Source of the DNA: Chrysemys picta bellii
Lineage: Eukaryota; Chordata; Testudines; Emydidae
DNA length: 64,000 nucleotides
Reading direction: 5' to 3'
Assembly: GCF_011386835.1 (NCBI RefSeq)
Contig: NC_088804.1
Span: 34,459,549 to 34,523,548, forward strand
A program made the translations under genes and the position numbers. The notes beneath the pieces are model-generated. The model saw nothing but the letters and a program-made list of their open reading frames with translations, was not told the origin of the DNA and did no database searches. Below are positions 21,688-33,600 of the stretch, piece after piece (within the stretch, counting starts at the first letter, position 1; every line of letters starts with the position of its first letter).

Positions 21688-24600
21688 GTAAGGACAATCT
21701 GTTCCAAACTGGGTGGGTATTTTTGTGTTTTCAAATGAGTTAATAATCTGGCACTTGTTTCCCCAAGACAACACTGAGAAGGGGAATTGCTGGGTCTAAT
21801 GAAAGGGAGAATATGAGAGAGAGATGAATGGCTGTTTAGAAGATTGAGATCAGATCTTATTTCTACCCCCTAATTGCAGGACTTTTCTCACTTTATGGAC
21901 ATTTTGGGTGTACATTTCCGGGTGTACATTTCCTGCAAGTAAGTTTGAAAAGGAGTCACTGAAACTGGTGGTTGCCGGCAAAGTCAGGTGGATTCAGATC
22001 TGGTGCTACCCCAATTCCCTCCCTTTCTCTTTGTCCTTTCAGTTTCTCCCTCTTTCCGTAGTCAGTCACTAGCCTAGTCACTTTCTTCATGTTCAGTTCA
22101 GAGGAGTGGCTGACATTGTCATTTTCACTTCCTGGAGACGGAGAGAGGGACTGTAACTCTTTGTAGAGCTGTTTCTAAAGACAAATAGAAAGGCAGACAT
22201 AACTAATGCCAAGTGGCTTTATTACAAAGAGGGCAGAACAAGCCAGAGAAAAAGGAACGGTTCTCCTGAGTCAGGATAATTTAAAGTCATATGATTTAAG
22301 TTGGTGATTTAATGAAAATCATTTTTTTTAAATGCATTTTGGGTGAAGTCATTTCAGTAGATACTGTGACCATGGTTAGTATTTTTACCTTGATTTGATT
22401 GCCACATTTTATTTCATTCTAAAGAGTTTTGTGATGCAGCGAGATAAAGAATGATTTATAAAGAGTGGTTGTTGTCGGAACAGCAAGTGGCAAAAGTGGC
22501 ACCTTCTTAATCAAACGATCTGCCCCTGGTATGAATTCAGAGTAACATCTGCTGATGTTAGAGACAAAAACAAGATTGTATTGCTTTCACTCCTGTAATC
22601 GTGGCTAACACAGATAAGGGGTGAACTGGATTCTATGTATTCTGGCTTGCAATCCTCAACCAGAATTACTTAAAATCTCACCTGCAAAATCTTTATGGGT
22701 AGAGATGCAGTGCCTCAGAGGACCCAGCTTGACTCTCAGATTCCAGGTTTAGGTCATGGTGCAGAGACAATAAACACAGAATCCCACAATGGCAATTTTT
22801 AAAGTCACTTTTCAGAATAGAACACACTTAAAACAGATGCTAGTCCAGTTACTTATTGGTTGTGAAAACAAAGAGAATCTTTAAACATTCAATATTTTTT
22901 CAGTCAGCTACGCACGCCTCCCCTTCTCTGTGTATTTTTCAGTGGCTTGTATTATCACTCACTGTATGTACTGATCTCAGTCTGCATTTATGAGGCCTTT
23001 ATTGGCTTTCCTTGTTTCTAGGAACTTCACTGGCATCTCACTGTGCTATCCTGTCTAATAACATGCTCATTTAACATGACTTCATCACTGTAATATCTGA
23101 TCACTTTTCAAACATTTATGGATTCATGTTCACATCCCTCAGGGGACAGAGGAAAATATCATTATCTCCACTTTGCAGATGGAGGGGAAAAAAAATCTCA
23201 CTAGGGCCCAGATCCTTAGAGGTACTTTAAGCATTACTCTGCTCAGCATTGCAATGTTTGACCTCAAGGTGGCCTGCTGCTCAGTGGAATCTTCAGCCAT
23301 GAGTTAGGCTCTGTCCCTCCCACTATAATGCACGAGGAAAGAGTTTTGTGTACGGAAGGGATTTTCAGAAGCCGGACGGCTGAGCAGGGAGCTGCCTAAA
23401 CTAGCCTGGAATGATATGCTGAGGTGAGGGGCAGAGAGAAGAGAGGGGCTTAGGCACCTAAGTGGCTGACTCTGCTTGGGAGCCTCAGCTATGAATCCTC
23501 TCCTGGAGCTAGGTGCCTAAGACAGGTCACCTGCTTATGCAGCCCATGCACTAGTAGCTGAAACAGTGGCTGTCTGTCTCACCTATGTTTCCCAGTGCCC
23601 TGGGCTGCCTTTTGTGCAGATGCTTTGCTGCACCTCCATGCATCAGTGGCTTCCTTCTCTTGCATGGGGTTGGTAGGAAACAGATGTTAGGTGTGCTCAG
23701 AAGTTTAGATTTGTCCACCTATTGATGATGTCCTTTCTTCTGTAAGACTGTTCCATTCTTTGTCTTGATGATTGATGAAATTCGGAGGAGAAATAGTAAT
23801 AGATGTACTCACCAAGATCTGCAACAAGATCTGGCAGACCTGTGAGTGATTCTCACGTTGACACAGTCACTAATCATCTCTCTGCCAAAGAAAGGCCACC
23901 TGCAATTGTGTCAAAATGACCAGACCATAAGCTTAATTGCAAATTCAGCAAAGTGATGTTGAAAGTCATATTGAACAGATTGAAGCCAGAAGCGGATAAC
24001 ATCATTGCTGAAGAACAGGCTGGCTTTCATGCTGGAAGAAGTACCACAGAACAGATTTTCAACCATCGTGTTTTATGTGAGAAGTCCTTACAACACCAGC
24101 AGGACATCTACCATGTCTTTGTTGACTTCAAGAAGGCATTTGACAGAGTATGGCACCGAAGCTCTCTGGGCAACCATGAAGAAGTACAATGTTGGTTGTA
24201 ACCTTATTCTTACCATTAAACAACTGTATGCCAAGGCCAGCAGTGCAGTTCTCGTCAATGGCACAATAGGAGTGTGGTTTCGCACCACTGCTGGAGTCTG
24301 GCATGGCTGCTTTCTTTCGCCCACACTGTTCAACATCTACTTGGAGCACATAATGACTGATCCCCTAGAAGATCACATATGCACAGTCAGCACTGGGGGG
24401 TGAACAGTCTCAAATCTTCGGTTCGCTGATGGCATTGACGGCCTGGTAGGCAGCGAAGATGAACTTGCCAACCTTGTTAAACGATTGGATGAAACCTCCG
24501 CAAAATACAGCAGAGAAAACCAAGCTGATGACAAACAAACGTGATGGGATTAGCTCACATATCACTGTCAGTGGACAAGAACTGGAGACAGTGAAACATT

Positions 24601-27600
24601 TCAAATATTTGGGGGAAATCAACACTGATGAAGGATCCAAAGCAGAAATTCTGGCAAGAATTGCGCAAACAGCAGCAGTGGCAAAGCGAAAGCCAATTTG
24701 GAGGAATAAGAACATCTTCCCTGGAATCCAAACTGAAATTGCTGCAAGCATTGGTCATCTCCATTTTTCTGTATGCGTGCGAGACATGGACCCTATGGCA
24801 GAACTTGAATGGAAAATACAGGTAGTAGAGATGAAATACTTCCGTAAAATCCTGGGCATCTCCTACTTCAACCATGTCACTAATGAAGGGGTCCGCAACA
24901 TCATCACTCAACGCGCTGGGTCATCTGAAGACCTCCTGACGACCACGAAGAAGCGCAAGCTGAAGTGGTATAGCCATGTAACAAGATCATCTGGCCTATC
25001 CAAGATCATCCTCCAAGGGACAGTACAGGGGAAGAGAAGAAGAGGTAGACAGAAGAAAAGGTGGACTGACAACATAAAAGAGTGGATAGGAATGGACTTC
25101 GCGGAGACTCAAGCACTGACACATCTGGGTGGCGCGGATGCCAGACATGCTGCTCTGAGCGGCATGATAAGGGGGCCGGTGCCAGGGGGTTGGATAAGAG
25201 GCTGAAGTTCGGGGTGGTGGTCAGGGGATGGGGAATGGGGGGGTGTTGGATAAGCGTGGGAGTCCCAGGGGGCCTGTCAGGGGGCAGGGGTGTGGATAGG
25301 AGTCCGGGCAGTCAGGGGACAGGGAGTGGGGGGGGGGATTCCAGGGGGCAGTTAGGGGTAGGGGGTCCTGGGAGTGGACAGCTAGGGGACAAGGAGCAGG
25401 GGGGCTTGGATGGGTGAGGGGTTCTGAGAGGGGCAGTTAGGGGTCAGGAAGTGGGAGGGGGCAGATAGGGGGCATGGGCCAGGCTGTTTGGGGAGACACA
25501 GCCTTCCCTACCTGGCCCTCCATACAATTTTGCAACCCCAATGTGGCCCTCGGGCCAAAAAGTTTGCCCACCCCTGGCCTAGTCCTTTGCCCCGTGCCTT
25601 GGGAAACTCTGCACTGACGCATCTTATGTACTCTTTGTAGGGGGGGAGCAGGGAAGGTGTTTAGAGTGTTTTTCCCCCCTCCAGATATGTATCCTTTTTG
25701 GGAGGAGTGAGGTGGAAGGGGAGAGAGCATTAGAGTGAATTCTTATGGTTTTTCCCCTCCAGTTCTGTTATACGTCTAACAAGAAATAAAGCTTTTGCAA
25801 TCTGAAACCCCCCCGGAATATACTAAACTTACATTATTTATCTACTCTCAGCCCTCTAGTGGCAATACTGAAGAGAGCCACTTTCTTCGTATGGCTAACT
25901 CTTACAGACTAAAGGGAGGTACATGAGAAGACTAGAATAATAAAAACATATTACCCTCCCCCCAATACTTCAGCGATGGTTTCTTATCTGTTCTTGTGTT
26001 TGCACATGTAACAGCCACAATGTGATCAGTGAGTTTTTTATGCTGTCAGAGACTGAAGGACATAAATTCACACCGTGTAGAGGTCAAGCATAGGAGTTTA
26101 TTACACACAGCGCTGGCGGAGTGTCACCTTACTTATTAGGCTCAGAGACACTATCAATCAATTGATTACAATAGAATATATAGATTTTCCATGGGCGCGG
26201 GAAAGTGACGGGGTAGGCAGTTCCACACCCCGGGATAGGTTTTGCAGCAAGACAAGATAGCACATTAGCCAATGGTTAAAAGGTTATATAATGTCTCTGC
26301 CCATGGTCTCAAGTTAGCAAGTTAACATTTAATTAATACTTTGATAAAATGTTATTAGTATAAAATATATGTAAGCAGAGTCAGGATGAGCTCTACCCTG
26401 ACATCGGGTGGTGAATTATGGCGAGTGTGGAAAAGAACTCCAGGGGCTGATCTTGTTTGCATAGGCACACCCACCCACCTGGCATGAAACAACAGCAACT
26501 GAAAGTGGTTACTTTGGCTGGTGTGGGATCCCCAGTTTCTCTGTTGTTGGGGCAGGAAGAATAAAGTTTTGTTACCCTGATTCTGTGAATCAAGGCCAGT
26601 GGAACTGTTGTATGACAGAAGGACTAAGTGAGTCCATCACCATTACCTAAGTAGCACTTGCTTGACAAGGGGCATGGGTTACAAAACCCAGTGAATTGAG
26701 AGAGGCTGGGGACAGGTATTTGTACCTGATAGCATGGGTCCCCCTGAGGGCTTGAAACACCAATTGCATCATCTCCTCTCTCCATTGTTGAATGTCAGCG
26801 CTAACTTTGATTCTATTGGGAGTTTAGTTACAGACTGCTGAGCTGAATTCACTTTGGGCCAATGGTGCACCAGCACTGGGGTTCCCCTACTGTGAGCTGA
26901 AATCACAAAAGAGCTAACGTTATTAAGAGCTGAGTGCTGTGTTAACTAGTGGGGAAGCCCGAAGCTATATTGCTAAGCAGCTGGTGGAGCAATTTGTGGG
27001 GATGACTGGAGGAGCAGTGAGTGGCGCGGAGCCTTGTGGGGATGGTTGGAGCGGCCCAAGGAACAGTGAGTGAAGCTGTTTGCGGGGACGGCTGGAGCAG
27101 CTCGTAGAGCGGAGCAGTTTGTGGGACAGTAGGAAGTAGACTGGCTCGTGGTGAAGGCTGTGGTGGAACCCCATGGAGAGACGGCCGGCTGGCCTTGGAT
27201 CACGAAAGGTGCCCCTTAACACCCTGCGTGCCCCCCTTTTACTCTGGGGCTGCACTGACCAGGGACAGAGACTTTGGGGTTTGTTGGACTTTTGGGACTT
27301 TGGGTGGTTGCTGGACCCAAGAGACTTTGGGGGTGTTGGACTTTGGGGACTCTGGGTGATTTTTGGGTTGCTGGATTCAAGAGCCAAAGGGAAAGGACAC
27401 AGCCCAAATTGCTGGGGTGGGTTTTTTGTTCATGGTTTGTGTTATGAATCCTGTTTGTGGTGTTTTTCCAATTTAATGCTGATGTCATTTACCTCATGTT
27501 ATTAAACATTTTCTGCTACACTCAGGCCTTGTCTACACTACGAGAGTAGTTCGATTTTACTTGCATCGAATTTTTGTAATCGATATTGCAAATTCGAACG

Positions 27601-30600
27601 TGTGTGTCCACACTAAGGACAGTAATTCGACTTTGTGCGTCCACACTAATGGTGAAAGCGTCGACATTCGAAGCGGTGCACTGTGGTCAGCTATCCCACA
27701 GTTCCCGCAGTCCCCTCTGCCCATTGGAATTCTGGGTGTAGCCGGCAATGCCTTCTGGGTAACAAAATGTGTCGAGGGTGCTTTTGGGTAACTGTCGTCA
27801 TCCGTCCATCACTCCTGCCCTCCCTCCCTGAAAGCGCCGGCGGGAAATCATTTCGCGCACTTTTCCAGTCATTGACAGCGCGGACGCCACAGCACTGCGA
27901 GCATGGAGCACGCTGCGACCATCGCTGCAGTTGTGGCCGCTCTCAACACCTCGCAGCTTATCATACAGGTTTCCCTGAGGCAGATGCAGAAAAGTCAGGC
28001 AAGGAGGCTACGGCACCGCGGTGATGTCCTGAAGTCTGAGAGTAGCACGGACCTGTCAGAAAGCAGGGGACCCAGCGCCGAGGACATCGCGGTGGCAATG
28101 GGTCATGTTGATGCCGTGGAACGGCGATTCTGGGCACGGGAAACAAGCACTGAGTGGTGGGACCGCATAGTGCTGCAGGTCTGGGATGAATCCCAGTGGC
28201 TGCGAAACTTTCGCATGCGGAAGGGAACTTTCCTTGAACTTTGTGAGTTGCTGTCCCCTGCCCTGAAGCGCAGTGACACCCGGTTGCGAGCTGCACTGAG
28301 TGTACAGAAGCGAGTGGCCATAGCCCTCTGGAAGCTTGCAACGCCAGACAGCTACCGGTCAGTCGCGAACCAGTTTGGGGTGGGCAAATCTACCGTGGGG
28401 GTTGTTGTGATGCAAGTAGCCAAGGCAATCGTTGATGTACTGCTGCCAAAGGTAGTGACCCTGGGAAACGTGGAGGCGATCATAGATGGCTTCGCAGCGA
28501 TGGGATTCCCAAACTGCGGTGGGGCCATAGATGGAACTCACATCCCTATCCTGGCACCGGACCACCAGGCCACCCAGTACATTAACCGAAAGGGCTACTT
28601 TTCCATGGTGCTGCAAGCACTGGTGGACCACAGGGGACGTTTTACCAACATCTACGTGGGATGGCCGGGCAAGGTTCATGACGCTCGTGTTTTCAGGAAC
28701 TCTGGTCTGTTTAGACGGCTGCAACAAGGTATTTACTTCCCGGACCACAAAATAACTGTTGGGGATGTGGAGATGCCTATAGTCATCCTCGGGGACCCAG
28801 CCTACCCGCTAATGCCCTGGCTCATGAAGCCCTATACTGGCGCCCTGGACACTGAAAAAGAACTCTTCAACTACCGGCTGAGCAAGTGCAGAATGGTGGT
28901 GGAGTGTGCTTTTGGCCGTCTCAAGGGGAGATGGAGAAGCTTACTGACTCGCTGTGATCTCAGCGAAACCAATATCCCCATTGTTATAGCAGCTTGCTGT
29001 GTGCTCCACAATCTCTGTGAGAGCAAGGGGGAGACCTTTATGGCGGGGTGGGAGGTTGAGGAAAATAGCCTGGCTGCTGATTACTCACAGCCAGACAGCC
29101 GGGCGATTAGAAGAGACCAGCGGGACGCGCTGTGCATCCGGGAGGCTTTGAAAGCAAAGTTCCTCAGTGAGCAGGGTAACCTGTGACTTTAAAGTTTGTG
29201 TACTGAGAAGCTAAACCTGCCCCCGTTTCTTTACCCAGGTAATGTTGACTATCCTATCCAGTTACATACCCCCTTCACCCCCCTTCCAACACACGTTGCG
29301 AAATAAAAATAGTTCAACTTTGTTAAAGCACACCGTTTTCTTTAATACTGTTTTCGCGGGAATTTTTTAAAACTGGGACGCAGACTGTGGTGCGGAGCGG
29401 GTGTAGTGTAGTGACGCGAATGCAGCTTCTAAACTCAAGGATTGACAGGCTCCGCTGCAGTGGGATGGTTGTTTCAACGGAGCCTGTCACCCCTCCTGAT
29501 CGGGACTGTGTGTATGGGGGGGTCTATGTGACTTTGTGGCAGGGGGAGGACGGTTACAGATCCCCTGCTGTGTGGCTCTGTGATCCTGCCTAAGGACCGC
29601 CGCTTAAGATCTGTAACTGCCCTCCCCTGCCACAAAGTCACAGAGCAACCCACCCCCCACCACATAACATGAAAACAACCTCCCAGACTAACCAGGGTAA
29701 CTAGTCACTGCATCACTGCACTGTGTATGTGCCCTGCTGCTGTGCCTGCCCCCGACTATGTACCCTGCCAAAGGTGACTGTCCTGTCCAATTACCAACCC
29801 CCTTTCCCATCCTCCTCCAAAAGAACATGATTGAAACAGTAGTTTACAGAAACATATTTTTTATTATCAACTACACATGGCATTGGGAGGTGAAACTTGG
29901 ACGGGGGCTTGTGTCAGGCGGGAAGGAAAGAACTGTTCAAATTTTGGGAAATGAGAGCCTTCTGCTACTAGAGCTCTCTGCAGGGGTGGAGTGAGAGTTA
30001 GCAGGGACTCTGCCGCCTCTCCTTCTTTGCACTTTGGGTGAGGTGGGTATGGGACTTGGTGGCAGGGGAGGGCGGTTATAGATGGACTGCAGCGGGGCTC
30101 TGTCCTCCTGCCTCCGTTCCTGCAGAACATCCACAAGGCGCCGGAGCGTGTCCGTTTGCTCCCTCAGTAGTCCAAGCAGCGTTTGAGTCGCCTGCTGGTC
30201 TTCCTGCCGCCACCTCTCCTCCCGATCCATGTTGGCTTGGTGCATTCGGGTCAAGTTCTCCCGCCACTGGGTCTGCTGTGCTGCCTGGGCTTGGGAACAG
30301 GCCATAAGCTCAGAGAACATGTCCTCCCGTGTCCTCCTCTTCCTACGCCTAATCCGCGCTAGCCTCTGGGAGTGTGATTCCAGGCTAGGTTGTGAGACAG
30401 TCACAGATGGGGCTGTGGAAATGGGAAAAAGGGAGTGAATTCCTCAGAAAGAAAAATGTAGTTGTGAACAAAGAACATAGTCTTTCTCTGTGAACAAGAC
30501 CATGCACAGCACCTATCACATGCGCACTCAGCACAAGGTCGAATTTTCGGCCTTCGCATTCAGTGCCTGGGGTCTTGCACAGCACATTTGAGAAGCGGGG

Positions 30601-33600
30601 CAGCACAACGGAATTTCTGTTGCAGGCAGACATGGTAAGCCGTACACTTGTGGCAGTTTAAAACTTTTAGATTACCACTGGCCTCATTTCACATTTAAAG
30701 CTATGTCAGTTCCTGCAGCCAGCAATCCGGCAAGCGGGAACTCTGCCCCTGTCCCACCCCCTCGCGGCTGTCCCCGGGAACGATCCCTTTCGGCTGCCCC
30801 TCTCCCGCCTCCACCGCGTGGCTAAAAACCAGCGGTTACAGTTCTGTCAAGGAACGGGAAAGCAGTCCCAACACTAACATTCCCCTACCTAATTAAAAGC
30901 AGGTCACCATGGGCGACATCACCCTGATGAGGATCTCTGAGAGCGACAGACAGAGAATGCTCCGGGAAAGCCTCCAAAGACCAGGGCCGTATGCCGCCCT
31001 GCTATGCAGAGCAATGATTCCCGAGTACGTGATAGTCTCGTGGCGCGGCAACGTCTCGTACTTCGGAGGACCCAATAAGGCCGCTCTCCCCAGGAACCTC
31101 ATGGAACGGCTTTCAAGTTACCTCCAGGAGAGCTTCGTGGAGATATCCCAGGAGGACTACTGCTCTATCCCCGGACATATAGACCGCATTTTACTGTAGC
31201 TGCAGTAGCAGGGAATAAACAGTAGAGCGGCTTGTGCAGGACAATCACTGAAAACCGGACATTGCTAGATTTTTTTTCAAAACTTGCACTGCCCATGACT
31301 AAACCGTTAAGCGCATAGGGCACACTAATCATGAACAACCCATTCTTTAAATTGTTAATATTCCTGTTTTGTTAAAAATAAATGTTTAGATGTTTACAAC
31401 ACTTACTGGCTGATCCTTCACCAGATTCTGTGTCCGGGGTAACGGCTGGGGACGCTTCGTAGGGGATCTCTGTAAGGGTGATGAAGAGATCCTGGCTGTC
31501 GGGGAAATCAGCGTTGTGAGCGCTGCCGACTGCCTCGCCCTCCTCATCTCCTTCCTCATCTTCCACGTCCCCTAACATGTCCGAGGAACCGGCCGTGGAC
31601 ACTACCCCATCCTCAGAGTCCACGGTCACTGGTGGGGTAGTGGTGGCGGCCGCACCGAGGATGGAATGCAGTTCCTCATAGAAACGGGATGTCTGGGGAT
31701 GGGATCCGGAGCGTCCGTTTGCCTCTTTGGTCTTCTGGTAGCCTTGTCTCAGCTCCTTGATTTTCACGCGGCACTGCGTTGCATCCCGGCTGTATCCTCT
31801 CTCTGCCATGTCTTTAGAGATCTTCTCGTAGATCTTTGCATTCCGTCTTTTGGATCGCAGCTCGGAAAGCACGGACTCATCGCCCCACACAGCGATGAGA
31901 TCCAAGACTTCCCGATCAGTCCATGCTGGGGCCCTCTTTCTATTCACAGACTGCACGGCCATCACTGCTGGAGAGCTCTGCATCGTTGCCAGTGCTGCTG
32001 TGCTCGCCACGATGTCCAGACAGGAAATGAGATTCAAACTGGCCAGACAGGAAAAGGAATTCCAATTCAAATTTTCCCGGGGCTTTTCCTGTGTGGCTGG
32101 TCAGAGCATACGAGCTCGCACTGCTGTCCAGAGCGTCAACAGAGTGGTGCACTGTGGGATAGCTCCCGGAGCTATTAGCGTCGATTTCCATCCACACCTA
32201 GCCTAATTCGACATGGCCATGTCGAATTTGGCGCTACTCCCCTCGTCGGGGAGGAGTACAGAAGTCGAATTAAAGAGACCTCTATGTCGAACTAAATAGC
32301 ATCGCAGTGTGGACGGGTGCAGGGTTAATTCGATGTAACGGCGCTAACTTCGACATAAACGCCTAGTGTAGACCAGGCCTCAGACTCCGTGCTTGCGAGA
32401 GGGGAAGTATTGCTTCTTAGAGGCACCCGGGCAGTGGTATGTAATTGTCCCAGGTCACTGGGTGGGGGCTCGAGCTGGTTTTGCGTTGCGTTATTGAAAC
32501 AGAACCCCTAGATACAGAACTCGGCCCTTGTTGCTGCCAACTTAGATGGGCAGAAGGGTTACATATATATGTTGAATTCTGATTTGGGATCCATAGGAAT
32601 GGAGCAACTCCTTTGATTGTCCAACAGGTACATTCCTAGGGGTTGAAGCAAAGAAACAGTGAAAGGATATGATAATACAGATTGTCTTCTGTGTGTCTTA
32701 AGGAGGGCATTGGTCCCTGGGAAGGGAGGTGGAAGGATGCCATATCTTTATACTGACATGTGCCAACTTCTCATAAACTCAAGGTTGGATCTGTGAGAAG
32801 ATTGTTTCCCTTCAGGAGAAACACAATAGGAACAGGGATCCTTTGTTCAATTTGAAACATTGGATGAAACATAATTATTCAGTTATTGCTTCAACATCTG
32901 GCATTTCTACTGACCAAGCATATTTTATCAAAGGCAATGTTATCTTGTTTACCCCAACTTTCTCTTAGATGATCACTATTTGCTAGGCCTTTGGTCTCCA
33001 GACCAAACTCTGGACTTTGGGTCTGGAAAAGAGCTGGCAAAACCATATACCAGGTTGTTATATAAAATGCACATGGATTTTAACCCTTCAGAGAGCCTAG
33101 ACTCTTCTGTAGCTCTTGTTAGAACAGTCAAATGTGCATCTATCTTCATCCGTTTATTCTCTTCCCCGCACAGAATTTCAAACCTAATACCATATGAAGG
33201 TGTGTATGTTTGTACTGTGCCTAGCACAATGGGATTCTGGTCCAGGACTGGACCAATTACAATATAAATAGTAGTAATGTGTATACAGTATTAGTTAAAT
33301 AAACGTTCTTGGAATGTATTAAAGGCGGGCCTGATAAATCGCCTTTTATTAAGGTTGCCTGTTTTCAGTTGCTTAGAACTTTTCGAAACTGAAATTTTCC
33401 ATGCCGGGTGTCAGCCTCAGACTGAATGTTTTTTGAAAAATGTCAGCCAGAATTGTTCAGCCAGTTTTGAGAACGAGGCTGGCAGGACAAGACCACGTTC
33501 TTCATATTTTCAAAAATGTTGGTGATTTTTTTTTTTAACGGTATTAGGCCTGTCTGCTCCCTGTCCCCATGCTTTGGAGCAAGGACTTGAAATTTAACAG

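Larger units (their letters stand above)
27525..32379 (+). mobile_element. PIF/Harbinger transposon, apparently complete
   Basis: A 4855 bp element starts GGCCTTGTCTACACTA and ends with the inverse of GGCCTGGTCTACACTA (one mismatch in 16). It is flanked by 3-bp TCA duplications (27522-27524, 32380-32382). Inside are a HARBI1-type transposase (plus), a spliced Myb/SANT-like protein (minus, convergent), and a third small ORF (plus) inside the Myb-like gene's intron. Each has its own polyadenylation signal. No stops or frameshifts were seen in the two main genes, so the copy may be recent. Confidence 0.9.

Noticed and set aside
27173..27505. A 110-codon Trp/Leu/Gly-rich ORF
   Set aside because: It lies in the LTR and reflects repeated gactttggg words.
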